This document shows, piece by piece, positions 36,001 to 51,000 of a stretch of 64,000 nucleotides of DNA; positions within the stretch are counted from its first letter, which is position 1; each line of letters opens with the position of its first letter. Location: assembly GCA_036971475.1 (NCBI GenBank), contig JBAIZL010000006.1:61309398-61373397 (forward strand), read 5' to 3'. Under the pieces are notes generated by a model. It had not been told where the DNA came from. It saw nothing but the letters and a program-made list of their open reading frames with translations, and searched no databases. The position numbers and the translations under genes were made by a program. Origin of the DNA: Prosapia bicincta (Eukaryota > Arthropoda > Insecta > Hemiptera > Cercopidae).

Positions 36001-39000
36001 GATTCAAAGAATCAAGGAAATGCCCTTATCTTTATTCGTAACCGCCTAACACAGTGTCTGATGGCCACTTGCTCAATATGGCTAATGTTCAATTATTTTT
36101 GAACTATTATTAGTGCCCATAGCAAGTCTTATTTTGTGCTACTTTTATGATCCATATGCTGATGATTTTGTTGAAAATAATTCTGGCTGAATATTTTTGA
36201 AACTAGTTAGTTGTAGTTTGTACAAAAACAATAATGTGGTTGTTTTTCCTAGATATCTGATGTTTTTACTCTTTTTGTGTGTCTATGTTTTCGTTATTTG
36301 GTCCAGTCCTTTGGTGTTTATACTTATGTATTCAAGTTTTGTAAATAGTATCGGTTTCTCTCTTACTTTTTAAGATTTGTGACTTCCTGGCTACTGACTC
36401 AAGCACCAAATCAATCAGTAAGCCTTTACAATCAGTAAGCATCAATCAGCCTTTGCAAAAAATATTGTTTTGTTGCTATGTATGTAAGATTGTAGGCCAT
36501 GAATTTTCTTTTTTTCAAGTCCCATTTGATAGGTCTGATTCTCTTATTTGGCCTCTTAATTTTAAAACGATTTTCTCAGGAATCCCTTGGAATAGATAAC
36601 AGTATCAGTAATATCCCATCTCATTGTATAATTCAGGTCCTGATTGTCACTCAAAGTTATTCAATAAATTTTACTTGACACAGTTTTTGCTACAGTTAGC
36701 CTGCTTTCTTCTACTCACATCGTAAATTTTATTAGAGATTCTTAATTTATGCTGTCATTGGACTGTAGATAGCCCTTTATTTCAGGCCCTTATTATATTT
36801 TGTAAAAAATGAATAAAACAAATTTTGAACTTTAAATGGTATTAAGGTTTCAATGAAGGTACAGGCTACAAATTTAAGCACTTTTATAATAGCAAATTTA
36901 TGAAAATGAATAAATGATTTTCTATTAATTTTAACCCATTGCTGATCTAATTACATCCACGCCATGGACACTAGTGGGTACGAATTAATACCTTTGCATC
37001 AATTGAGTTGTATTTCACTACAAATATATTCAAACTTATAAAGCACTAAATATTTTTTTAATTCGTTATTTTGTACTTTAGTTTGTTTATTATTTGTTAA
37101 CTGATTATTATGTGTAATCATAATTAGTAAAAACAAACTAAAAGTTATTTACGGTTTGAAGTTTGGTTTAGATTCTAGGCTCCCACTATTATTGTTCATT
37201 TCGTATGTACATAAGAATACACTAATTACAGCTACTGACCAACACCGAGTAAAACTTATACTGAATTTCTCACTACAGTTGACATAAAAACTGCCAAAGC
37301 ATTAAATTATGTTTAGATGTCTGATAGAAAGTCTATGGGCCATAAATATCTCTTGAAAAGCACAGATGTCTAGCCTTGTGCATGGCATATAAGAAAATAA
37401 CCTCTCTTGAAGCAAACAAATCATTCAAACAATGATGACATTAATGACAAGCTAGGATAGTCTTTATACCCGCTACTAATAAATTGTAATAACCAACTAA
37501 CTTAATCCGTAATCAGCAAAGCTATCCATCAAATGGTTTCTAGTTTAAATAATTCTTGGAGATTATTAATAGCAAATCATTAGAAAACAAACATAACTGA
37601 TGCTCATAATAAAGTTCAGTATTTATAAACTTTTATGAAATATTAATTAAATTCTTTCAGATTTATGTAGAAGTTGAACGTGCCCGACTAACTCACAAGC
37701 TGGCACAGATGAAAGAGGCGGAGGGTAATGTTACGGAAGCTGCAAATATAATTCAGGAACTGCAAGTGGAAACATATGGCTCAATGGAAAAGCGAGAGAA
37801 GGTAAATTGGTACAAGTCAAGCATGATTAATAAATTATGTTTAATAATTTATTTCAACATAAAAGTTCAGATAATGGATATAAACTAACAGTAAATAATA
37901 TTAATCAAATTCTATTATTAATTAACTAATTTTTGCTTTTGGAACTAATTAAGATTTATTTCAATTCATAACGACTGGTTACATACATAATTGTCTATAT
38001 AGTGAACATACAAATGTTCAAAATAACCTATAGGTTACTAAATTTTTTGTATCTTAGATATCATCTTCAGACTTCTTAGAAATGGAATATTATCACATCA
38101 ATAAAATACATAAAACAAAACCATTGTTCAATAAAATATTTGTTCAGTTGCTATGTTATTATAACTGTAGCAGAAAATAATTTATACAGGGTGTCTAGCG
38201 ACAGGGAAAACTGGGAAAACCTGGAAAAGTCAGGGAATTTTAAGATTCTGGAAAAGTCAGGGAAAATTTTAAAAAATCGGGAAAATATTTATTTTGATTA
38301 GAAACAAAACTAGTGGCCATTGCTCTCGAATATTTGGTATTGTAAGCCAGCGGTTTAGGGGCAGGTCAGTCAGGAAATAACACTTCTTTATTTAGATGCC
38401 CATTATTTATTTGATAAGCCCGTTGCTATGACTTCAGGACTTATGTCAATAAATAATAAATGTGTCGAGTTGGTACAGCTGGGAAGTTTTAGCCTGGACC
38501 GTGGCCTTGGGGTGTGCAGTGGTTCTGTTATCATATGGACGGGAGGGGATAACAGATAACTCAGTCTGTTTCTGACCACACAGAATGCTGTGTAAACATT
38601 TGTAGCCAGCTATTTGTCTAGACTCGTGATAGTATGTGTTTTATTTGACGGTGATTATTTTTACACTGTTTATTTCAACATGGAAGGTTCCAGTTTTCAT
38701 TGCCGTAGCGGGCAATCGCGTCATGCAGATGTCGTCATTACCTCCCCTCCTTCCTTAGGATAAATATAAACTAAAAGATGAAGTGACCGAAGCAGAGATT
38801 ATATGGTGCGTGAATTTAGTAATGCAACACTTCTTTACTCAATGCAGAAAATAGTGTGTGCCTCTTTCCAAGGATGTTCCCTGATAGCACCGGTGCACAG
38901 AACATGAGATTGCGGAAAGATAAAATTTCCTATAGTGTTGTATTCGGTTTATCAAATTATATTAAAGACCTGTTACTGACATCATTAAATTCAAATTCTG

Positions 39001-42000
39001 ACTATGTAATTGGCTTTGATGAAAGTTTAAACAAAATATCACAAAGAGCCCAAATGGATTTGAGTGTTAGGTATTGGGATGCAAAGACAGATGAAGGGAA
39101 AGCTCGATATTTTGGTTCTGTGTTCCTTACAGACACAAAAGCAAAAGAGTTACTCAATTCGTTCTTAAAAGGTGTTCAAAGTCTGGATTTATCCAAGATC
39201 CTTCAGATATCAATGGATGGGCCCAATGTAAACTGGGCTTTCTATAGACATCTAAAAGAGGAAAAGTCAGGGAAAACCCAGGGAATTTCTTTAAGCTATT
39301 TTAGTAGACACCCTGTTATAGTCAACACAATATAAATGCTGACAATTAACGTTACGAATAAATAGAAATACCAAACTTCAGCATTTACGCACTGGCCAGT
39401 GAATATAAACTGATTTACTTCTTTTCATTTTGAACCACAATAAATCATTTATCTAAATCTTTTTTTTCATAAAGTTTTTATCTTGTTCACCTGTTTTGGT
39501 TTGTGTATAGTTTTGGTAGCAAAATTAAAGAAAGAAAATGAATAGGGTAGCTCAAATCATTCGAGGTTGCACTAAAACGTCCGGAAGACCACCCACGCTT
39601 TGTTGGAGCAGTATGGGGTCTGCTTTATTAATAAAAAACAACACTGAATTTAAGTTTAACACTAAAACGTTAATTAAAGGAAATAACACAAGTTTATGAG
39701 TCAAAGTTAAGTCTATGCCACTTACCAATCCAAAGGTATGCGGTGCTGGTGAAACTATGAGTCGTTGGTCATCACAGGCCTGTGTGAAGTCCTGCAGGGA
39801 TGAAACGTAGATTCTCGCAAAGTGGCATAAAACTAAAACTCATTTAATTGGATTTTAATACCTTCACTTAAATCATCACAATATAAAAGTCTTTAGTTAA
39901 TAAAATGATAGTCCCTTCGCGTGATTAAAGAGTTAATGTTCTGCGGTAAAATGAGCAAACACGAGGTTAACCTAAGAAATTGCACTTGTACAAGGAAAGC
40001 GGTTTAAAATAATTTTATTGCGGCTAAAGTCGTTAATTTATAGTTAGAACGCATCTAAGACATTAATTGAACATAATCAGTAAGCGGTGTAATATTCTAA
40101 CGCGGTTTAAACCCGATGTAATCGGCTAAAGCACTTGAATAGAAAACAGGAGAGCCGCACTAGTAAACCACCATGTTGCAAGAGAGTGTGTAACTGTGAA
40201 AGAACGGAAAAGGCTAGCAACGAGTAACTAGATTGAAACTATTTCTTTGCAGTAAAAGAAGCCCAGATTCTAGCCGGCAACGAAAGTCTAGTAGGCGGTA
40301 GAAATTGAACTGTGGTAAGGAATACCAGCTGTTCCGAGGTTATAAGAAAATAATGACAGAGGTAAATAAACGTGGTCTATTGAAAGTGAGGTTAAAGATC
40401 CTGCAGTTAACAGGTTTGTTTGTTTTTTTAACATTTCTCAGTTTATACCATTCATTCCAAATTTTCATGAGTTAGTAGAAGTAGAAACATCGAAGATGAT
40501 TTGCGAATTTTGAATAGAAGAAATGATTTAATATCAATTTAAATTGAAGTTTGCACACACACTACAAAGAACTGTATAAGATAAACTGCACATACTAATT
40601 TCAGCATAACTTGCTGCTTGGTTTGCTCAACTTGTTCATTGTGGCAGGATTGAGTTGAATCTGGGCAGCTGACAGTTGCCTGATAGTTTAATCAAACATT
40701 TACATTAAGCTACAAAGCTCTCTTTTTTGGTATTTCTGCTAATACTATTTTAAAAATTCTCAGTTGGGCTCATTTTGTTCAGTTTGATCCCAGCTTTCAC
40801 TTAGTGAAGTCAGTTTCTAATTATTGTTGCCATAAGTCGACATATTGCGCTTAAGAAATACAGACACTGCTCTTTGTCATTAAGTTTAAACTTTTTTTTA
40901 TAATTGATTACATCCTAAAATTAAAGAGTATATTTACTGATTGGTTTTATATTCAAAATTCATAAAGCTAGTGTTTTATAATAGTTTAGAAGATAAATAT
41001 TGCTTAGGCTGTCCTTAGTTACACGTGACTCAACTTTTAATTCATTCTCTCAAAAAATGTAGTTTTTAACAAAAAATTGTATTTGTTAAAAAAATACTAT
41101 TAACCTAATTGCCATCAACATTTTTATTTTAAAAGATAAATGGTATTATTTGTGGTGCCTCTAAAAGTTCTGGCCAGTGTTGCAGATGTTCTAGATGCTA
41201 TATTTTCAATATTAAAATTAAAAGTAAAATGTATTTTAAAAGTGATATATTTTGATGTTTTAACCCATTTCAGCCCAAATTATTTTTTTTCTGAATTTTT
41301 TCATACCCTTTTAAAAAATGGCTTCTTACTATCAGAGTAAATACTAAATAATGTTTATAATACATTTCAAGTATTTCTAATCGTAATTACGACGTGTCGA
41401 CATTTGTCGACAATGAGCGCGATCGGAACGGGCTTACTATATCAGAGGTGCGTCGACATATGTCGACAGTGAGCACGGTGAGGTGGGCTGTTATATTATA
41501 CTAAAAACATAATCAAAAGATGGTAATAACAAATAACAACAGGAATCATTTCAATATACTATATTTAATCGTACAAAGATGTATTACAGCTAATGGAGCA
41601 CTGTTTGTAAGGTCTATTTAGCAAGAATGAGATTCTTCGTTGCAATTAGTGTGAATCCCGACCTGACATATTACATTTCTTCCTTGTACCTTTTCCGCAT
41701 TGTGCACAGCGCACCTGTTTTTCCACTGTTTGCAAGAAGTGTCCTGTTCCACTGTAGCGGACTTCTGGCAGGACCCTGCTTGATACTTTCGTACTGTGTC
41801 TACCTGCAGAAAAACGGGAAACTCTGTATGTTGCTAAATAGGCATTTACAACATACCTAATGAAACCAAGAAAGTCCAGATTTTCTGCACGGCCTTTTGG
41901 ATTCAAACGGAAAAGCAACCACGTATTGTTCATTGAAACATTTAACAAGTAGGACACCATGGGCCAATACCACTTCTTGTTTCGTATGTTTATTCTGTAC

Positions 42001-45000
42001 GATGCTATGTTTTCGTCTATACGGTCGACTCCTCCCATATATGTATTGTACAAAACAACACATGCAGGTTGGTCCAGAGTAATGTGCTTTTTCTGAGCTT
42101 TTGACCAACGTTTAGCTTTTCCTGTGGGAGCTACACCAGCTGATGTTGTCGTGATATCGACACCAGCTACACGTTATTGTCGTGATATCGAACAAGTGTA
42201 ATCCCGGTGTCTACATCTGTCACTTGATGGTATATACCTCTAGCTTCTTTATTCATACTCTTAGCATTAGGTAAGGTGGCATCTTCTACTCGGTCACCTC
42301 GAATAGTACCAGTTCCGTCATAGCCGTGTTTCTTCAATTTCTCAAGAAGACGAAAAGAGGTAAAAAAATTGTCAAAAAACAAGCTGTAACGCCTGTCTTG
42401 CGGAAGCTTAGATAGTAAATCAATTACAACAGAGCCTCCCAGCCCAAGCTCAGGGATCATCGTTGTACTACCCTTTCCTTGGTAGGGTACACCCTAAACA
42501 ATGTACCCAAGTCTTTTGGCAAGAATCCAAATCTTTTATCCAAAGCGAATGGGTTTTCCGTGAATGTGTTGTTTTGCTCCATGCTTGCCAAAATACGGCA
42601 CCATGACAATTGACAGATATGAATCACCTGGAAAATGGTGTAACCATCTTTCATTCAGCATAGTCATTACAGGCCGTATTTTTCCAAATCTGTCATCAAT
42701 CTTTAATTCAGCATTCTTACAAAAGTGTAAGTATCTCATTATATCTTGAAATCGATTTCTGGACATTGCATTTGCCACTGCGGTATTGTGAACATCTTCG
42801 GACAGTTCCCAATACATTCTAGTTCTGGACATCACATTATAACCAGATAAAAATAAAATAGCAAAGAAAATACGCAGTTTACCTTTTGTTATAGTGAATG
42901 ACAGATTACCTTTTTCATCCGCGAATTCATTTGTACATGCGACTGTATAGTCACAAACTTCATCGTCAAAAAAATATTCAAAGGCTTCAACAGGAGAAAA
43001 GGAATTTTCTAAAAATGTTGGACGAACAAATTCAATGGAGGAGTTGTCAAGTATATCTTCTTTCTTCCAATTTCTAAACTTCTTAATTTTCTTTGCTTTG
43101 GCCAAATTTTTCTTTCTCTCTACGTTTTCCACATGTGTAATTTTCTTGATAGCATTTTGTTTTCTTTTTCTATTTTTTTATCAGAGAAAAATTAGTGGGG
43201 ACGTCAGAGGCATCTTCGATTGCAAGTGCTTGATCTAAAATGTGAAATTGCTCTCTAGATGTACTTTGAGTTGGTATCGGAGGTATAAAACCTTCACTAT
43301 TTTCTTCATTACTTACAATATAATCTCCGTCTGTTCGGAATCTCTGTAAACCGTTTTCTGTTTTTTTCCTCACTGAACATACAGCTCCACCATGTAGCTG
43401 GTTTCCAGACAGTTTGTTTATATCACCTGAGGCGTCTTCGTCATCGCTGTCTCCGTCGCTCAATATTGGATTTTCTGGAGGTTCAAGGTATATGTTCCCA
43501 TCAAGAATATCATCATCTTCCTCAATGAGTGTTGCGATCTGCTCTACTGTCAACCTATAAAAAAAATCCCAAATAGGTTTCGTATCCTCAACCCCACCCA
43601 TCTGTGCTCACTGTGGACAAATATTGACATCATAATTCAAGTCGTTACATGATTGTTATGCAACTTACTGAAGTGTAATTAGAAGATTATTTAAATAGTT
43701 TGTCTTATAATTACTGTATTTATAATAAGAAAATGAGGTTAAACTACATCATAAAAGAGTAAAACACTTACGATTTGAAGTTATCCATCACGCTTGGAAC
43801 AGCTCTACCTAACCTCAAACACTAGACACGTCTTTACTGCCGCCAGTGAAGGTCAACACTGCAGGCCGTTACAGTATGTACCAATGATACAGATAAAAAT
43901 ATCCCTCGTCTAAAAAGTCCATTCTGCTTTGATAGAAATATGTTTACATTTGACGTAGACATTTGTTGACAGTGGGTTGAAATGGGTTAAAATGTTTCAT
44001 AATGACTATAAATAATTTCAGTGAAATGTGAAACCTACTTTTAAGATATCAAAAAAAGAGAAACAATAGAATTGAACACGTAAAATGTCAGACAATCACC
44101 AGGCTTTAATTATGTGATGGACATTTGATATTAATAATTCTAGAGTTAGGAAGTATGAGAAAGAAAAAAGGAAATAGCAACCGCCTGTATTTACCCATCC
44201 TGCAACAGAGATTGAAATGATGATACGCTGTCATCAGTTACCAGTCAACATATGTTTATCAAGCCAAATAAAAAAATTTAAAACAACCAACAGAAGACAG
44301 GTCATAACTGAAATACTACTTACATGAAATAAAACTATTAATAAATTTAAGTTACAAATTGTAATTCCTTTCAGCAGTGCATTTCTGCAAAAAGAAATTC
44401 TACCTTAGATCATTGCATTATATATTTGGCCTTTTCTGAGAATAAAAAACATCTATAGACTAAAAAAACATATATCTTAAACAATAATTATATTGTTTCT
44501 ATTGTAGAAATGTCTTTTGGAAGGGTATATAAAGTGGGTCCTAATCTATTTAATAAACTACCATTAATGACTATTTACACAATGTCGGTTTTATAGCGTT
44601 AAAAACAGTTGTGCGATTTCAAAAACTTTGCCTCCATGCTTTCCTATTGTAGCAGGGTTGCACCAATAAGTTTCCTTCACTTATGGATTTATTGTTGGTT
44701 TCTCCCCATGTTAGTCTGGGTGTTCCCTTTCTTCTTTCTGGTTTTGTTCATTTCAATGCAACTCTCGGTAATCTTCCCTCTGACGTCCTCTTCATCCTTG
44801 TATCCGAACCAGCTGTCTCCTCTGAATCTCCTCCATGACTGCCTCCTTCTTCTCTATCATGTCTCTTATGCTTTCATTTGTCCTATATTCTTGTCTAGAG
44901 ATTTGATATGATCCCCTAAGAGCTTCCATTTCTACTGTTAATCTTGCTCTTATCTGCTTGAGACATTCACGTTTCTGATCTGTACGTAACTATGTTTATT

Positions 45001-48000
45001 TCAAAACTGAGATAAGTTTCTCCTCCAAGGAATAAATTTAACTTCAATTATTTCTTAAGAAATGTGATCCTTTTCCTATACAGTAGTTAAATCAATTAGT
45101 TGTTAAAGCAGTCTTTGCAATGTTTTAATGTAAGAAACCGAAAAAAGATTTTTCAATTTTCTCTTGATACAGTCAGTTCTTGTATAACCAGTCTTGTAAT
45201 AACCAACTTTCATCATAATAAATTTTAAAATAAAACACATTTTCCAGAGAGGTTTAAAAATCAATCAAAATTAAAGAAATTTCTTTATATCTTCATTCAT
45301 TTCTATATTATCTTTAAGTAATTTGTTTGTTTATTTTTCAGGTGGAATTGATCTTGGAACAAATGCGTTTGTGCTTAGCCAAAAAAGATTATATCCGAAC
45401 ACAGATTATATCAAAAAAAATAAATGTAAAGTTTTTTGAAGATGAAGGCACTCAGGATTTGAAACTAAAATTTTACAGGTACTACTGCGTTTATTTGTTG
45501 ACCAGGATGATAAGAGTTAGAAGATTAAGTTTATCATCAATATTAAAAATATTCAAAGATATATATTATTATTATATTAAAAAGGAAACTTTAACTTTAA
45601 TTACTTATACAAACCTAATCATTTTGTTTAAACATAACTGCAATATTTTTTTAAAATAATCTACTTTAATTTTAAATTTGTGAGTGGCATTTACTTTTTA
45701 AAGATTCACCAACTGCCTAATAGTACTTTTCCATCTTCTCTTATAGTTTGTAAAATGTTAAATCAGAGGACCTGCATATTTTTCACCAATGTTTTCGCTA
45801 GCTTTTTACAAATGAAATGCTGGGATTATAATATAAAAATGCTTTTTTACTAATAATAACATTTATAAAATGTCATTGTATCTATGTGATCAATGATGTA
45901 ATTATTTTGCAAACCTTTTTATTAAAGTTATTAAAATTTTTTATATTTTATTAAATGTGATGGACAGCTCCAGGTCAGCAGCTGTTTTGCTTTAAATTTA
46001 TTTGTTCAAACAGCCAGTTTTGAAATCCGATAGGCTTTGGGTTCAATGATAAAATTGTCAGTCTATAATGACAGCGGTGTTAGGTAACCAGGTTATAGAG
46101 AATGGTCAGTGTTGGGTATGGTTTGTTTTAATTTGTGTGTGTTTAAGGCAAAGAGGGCAGTAAGTTTATTTTTGCTAAGGTAAGGATATGATCTTGGGTG
46201 AGACATAAAACTCCCTTGATCTAGGAGATTAGGGAGAATCATGGCTTACATGAGTAAGGTTGCTCCTTCTCTATATTGATCGTTCTTTTGCATGTTAATA
46301 ACTGTTTGTACTGTACTTGCATATCTATAGTATTAAGTGTATTGAATTTGTATATATATTCAGGTTATATAAACCGTATTTAATATTCAGTTCTTTCACT
46401 TATATCAAAACTCAAATTCAGAAAACTGCAATCTCTTATAGTTTCTTGAATCATTTTATGATTTAACTGTACTAACTTGACCTGGATCAAAATTTTTGTA
46501 TAAAGTAAATCCGTTATAATTACATACATTTTTCCTTGACTAAGAAAAACTAATCATTTGTTATGAGTTGATCAAAGATTAGAACAAGTACAATCGTATT
46601 CTTGTTTAGAAAGAACAATATACTCATTGATGTGGGTGAGTAAAGGAAATATAAATGACAGAGTGGTTACAAATTGAGAAAACGGAAATTTCAGAATTTA
46701 GACGTATATTATTTTCATAAAAAAATTGGGGTTATATAGGAATTTCAATAATTCTGTTACAAATTATAATTTTATTGCAAATCATATAATTATGATTTTA
46801 AATTCATGTTATTTAGGATACAGAATTCAAAATCAGGTGGTCTGCATCATATACTGTGCATCATTAATTGTATAAATATGTGTAAAATATAAATACAGTA
46901 TAGAGTCTCAAAATTCCGAATCCCAATATTTCGATCCGTTAAATTCGAGTCTATTTCTATTTGAGCCTATTTTGTCATTTTGAAAGAAAATGATAAATCG
47001 GCCTTCCAAGAAATGTTTATATCAATACAGTATGTAAAGGAAATGAGTCGGGCTTCCAGTGTTCTATAAGTTCATTTAGTGCATTTGTAATTACCTTTAG
47101 TATTAGGGTTCATTAATACTCCTATTTTTTCTAATGTACAGGAACGTATTTCCGTGTAATCTGAAGGGGTCTCAGTCCCGTCTACGTCGAATTATTGAGA
47201 CTCTACTGTACTAAATTTTATTGAGTAAGTTAACTTCTACCCTGTCATTATCTCAATACGTGTTTTCATTAAATTAGTTTCTGTCTCACATATAATGTAT
47301 TTTAAAACCTTTTCTACAGTTTGTTGGTTCAACATATTTAATGAGATAGTCAAAACATACTGCTGATTTAAATAGTGTGAATAATTTTGCCAACTTGTTC
47401 CAAAAAACCATTTATGACACACAAGTTTTAAAGTGTAAAATGATAAAAGCCACAGTTCGGGCCATTTATGTGCTTGGTAAGCACTGTGTGGATTTTTTAA
47501 AATTATGTACCAAAAACCTATATGAAGGTCACACTTGGAATAAAGTTGTAAAACGTACTATCGTATGAAAAAGTAGTAAATTATACTTACACTGTTAGAA
47601 TTATATTTATAACCTGAAAATCAGAAAACCGATGTTGTCATAGGCAGACCAATTGGATACCAATGTTGAATTATTGTTGTTTGTACTCTAATGTAAATGT
47701 ATACTTGGCACAATAGTGTGTATAAGAGTTTAATTCTTCAGAAACTAGATTCAAACATAGTTGCTATTTATATAAGCCATTCAATCAAGCACTATCATAA
47801 TAAATATTTTGTCTGTCTTTTAAAACTGCGTAGAACTTAAGCATTAATTTTTTTAAATTACAGACTAATGATAGAAGTTGATCAACATGAGGGGTCATAC
47901 TTGGCCACATGCAAACATTACCGGGCAATCTTTGACACTTCAAGTATTAAAGAGGATCCTAGTATGCGTCAGAGTGTATTACAGAATGTTGTTTTGAACT

Positions 48001-51000
48001 TGGTCTTAGCTCCGTTTGATAATGAACAGTCTGATCTTACTCATCGTGTGTTGGAGGAGAAGCTTTTAGATGAAATACCAACGTACAAGTAAGTTATTCT
48101 ATAAAACTATATTTCAGAAGTGGTTATACTAAAATCATAACCCAGTTCTCATATTGAAAAGCATGCAATTATTATTATTAATTTATTTATACTGTATTGT
48201 TATTTATATTAAGTGCAGTAGTTTTTCTGAATAGTAGGTTTTTATAAATAGTAGACTTTTTAAGTGCAATTAATAGATAGAGTACTTGAAGTCTTATTGG
48301 AATCTGTTGAAATTATTCAAAGATTTGTGACTCTTATGTCTAAAATGTTTAAATTGGAACTGGTTTGTATTTTCATAATTTTATGATTAGTGTTCTAAAA
48401 TTAAACTTAGATCTAAATATAATTCATAGATGTACCTAGACAATTATTTTATAAGTTGGGAAAAGACATTAATTCATTAAGATTAGGGATTAGGAAGTAG
48501 TAATTTATTAATTATCAGAAGAAAAAAAGACTAATAAAACTACGTTTTTGGAGAGAAACACTTCAAAAACCTACAACTCTTTAATTATAAGTTTTCAGGA
48601 AGAATAATAACTACTTTAAAATCGACCTTAGCTTATAAAACAAAGATTACATAACAACAATTAACTGTTTTAAAATCCATATTTTGTCCCTGACTACATG
48701 TCCTGCTTGCCTCAGCTGTAGTCCTCAGTTTTTTGAAGTGATAGCTTCTTTACACACGCTGAACAGAACATGAGATTAAATCATTGCTTTCTCATCGCTC
48801 TATTTCTGAAACGCATTCCTTACATCATATATTTCCGTCAGGTTATGCTACGAGTCACCTCAAAGTGAATTAAATGATAACATGATATCATGTAACAGGT
48901 GATTTTGTGTTAAAGGTTATGTTGTAGAACAGCCGTTTTACACGTAGATTATTATTAACACTTTGAAACCTAGCCCTGTCTCTTATCTGCCTGGAGGTTT
49001 TTAGGTAAAATATAAAAATTTCCTGACATAATAAATACCATATTTACAACAAATTATACATTCACAACGGTAAAAAAAAATTAGTGAACTCAAAATCTCA
49101 CAAAAAATTAGTTTTTAATAAACAAACACTACTGAGTAGCCAAGCACTATGTAAGGCGACATTGCCGCCGAAACTAGTCTGTTGTGAACTAGTGTGTTTG
49201 TTTATTAAAAACTAATATTTGATGAGATTTGAGTTTACTATTTGGTTTTTTTACAGTTGTGAGTAGTTTTCACCAGCTAAGCTCTAATTACCTAAATGAA
49301 TTATACATTGTTTTAAAGGGTATTAAACAAGCTTTCAGGAAATATAAACATATGAATTGATTACTTACATATAGATGGTGTTATGCTGCTTTGAAAAATG
49401 TATATAAAAGTCAACAAAATAAAGTAGCAACACTGTACATCACTGCACTTCACTACACATATTTTACATTGGAATGAAAATAAGTATCACATTTTGTATA
49501 TCATTTTAAAGCTAAAAAAAATATAATTTTTCTTTAACTTCTTCATTACATATTTCCTTTAATATGTAGAAAACTTTCTAAAATTGGATCATTTACATTT
49601 TCATTCAGTTCATCAATAAAAGATATATCGGTTACACTGTCACTGTCCAAAAGCAACATATCTTGTATCTAATCACTTCCTAAAGTGTCTTAGCCATTAT
49701 ATCTATAACGTAATATCTCTAACAATAAAAATTAAATAAGCTAAATAGCTGAAAGATAAATTTAAAGCGAAAAACAACAAATTTGAAACCTAAACAAAAA
49801 ATACGCAAACTACAATTTAAATAAACAAAATAACTGATAGGTATAATTTAAAGCAAACTTGAAACATAAACAACGCAGACTAATAAAACACTCACTATCT
49901 GACCTAACCAAATAAGTTTTTGTTCATAACAGCAACTCTGATTTTCCTAAAGGTAAAGACATGTAAAGTAGAATAACCAATATAAAGAACGATATCGACA
50001 CACTTGAGAATACGCAGGAATTACGTTGGTATGAAAATAAATACAGGATCCCGAGCTATACACGGGGGTAGGCTTTAAAGTATTAAAAGAATGTCACTTT
50101 ATGGTTTTTGCTTTACAGTGAATACCACACAGTGTTACAGGAGCTTAATTGAATAAAAGTACTATAATCTTTACTTTGAATTAAATTAAATTTATTTTAC
50201 ATTTTGTTTAGAGAACTCCTGCGCCTATTTATCAACCCCGAACTTATCAAATGGTCAGGCTTATGCGAAGTGTATGAGAAGGAACTTAAACAAGGCACTG
50301 GCAAAGTAAAACCAACTCAAGTCTTTACGCCAACATCAGAAGATGGACAGAAACGTTGGAAGGATTTAAGAAGCAGAGTCGTTGAGCATGTGAGTATTAC
50401 AGAGTATATAAGAACTTATCGCAGCAGCCCTATAAACAGAAGCTGAAAGAACAAAGGTCCATTTATAAAGCACAAATTTGTTCAGAAATGTCTGAATGAA
50501 TGTAATTTTGTTATAGTGCATATTATTATTAGAACCTCTTTACAAATGAATCAAAAATTGATTTAAGAAAGTTATTTAATTTTAAATAGTTATCAATTTC
50601 AATTATAAATAAACAGTTTTTGTCCTGAAGGGTTGTAAATCAATCTCATTCTTATTTGAGATTATTAAGACATTCATTGCAGATCAGAATTTAGAGAAGT
50701 ACGCCCCATAATGCAGTTTTCTTCTTGGACATTTAAAGGTTGATGGTATTTAGGATCCAATTTATATCATAAAATATTTTTGCTTAGATGCGGATTTTTA
50801 GTACATATAGGCAAATGTTAGGGTATGCAACCTTAACTAAGTTATTTGTATATTGTTTCAGTCTTTAACTGAGATATCATAAATCAAGTATTTTTTTTTC
50901 TGTTTATAACTTATCTATGTAACCTAATTTATTTATTTCCAAAGCTAACTCTGAATATCAATAACTATTCTTTAAACCACCAGTGAAAACAACAAACAAA

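Noticed and set aside
44609..44911. 100-residue plus-strand open frame, hydrophobic
   Set aside because: It is the shadow of the RTE tail on the minus strand, where RLPRVALK and RRQLV motifs are found.
49611..49700. Minus-strand peptide [18 protein letters not shown] as a possible transposase tail
   Set aside because: Only about 33 codons with a stop just upstream; too little to call.
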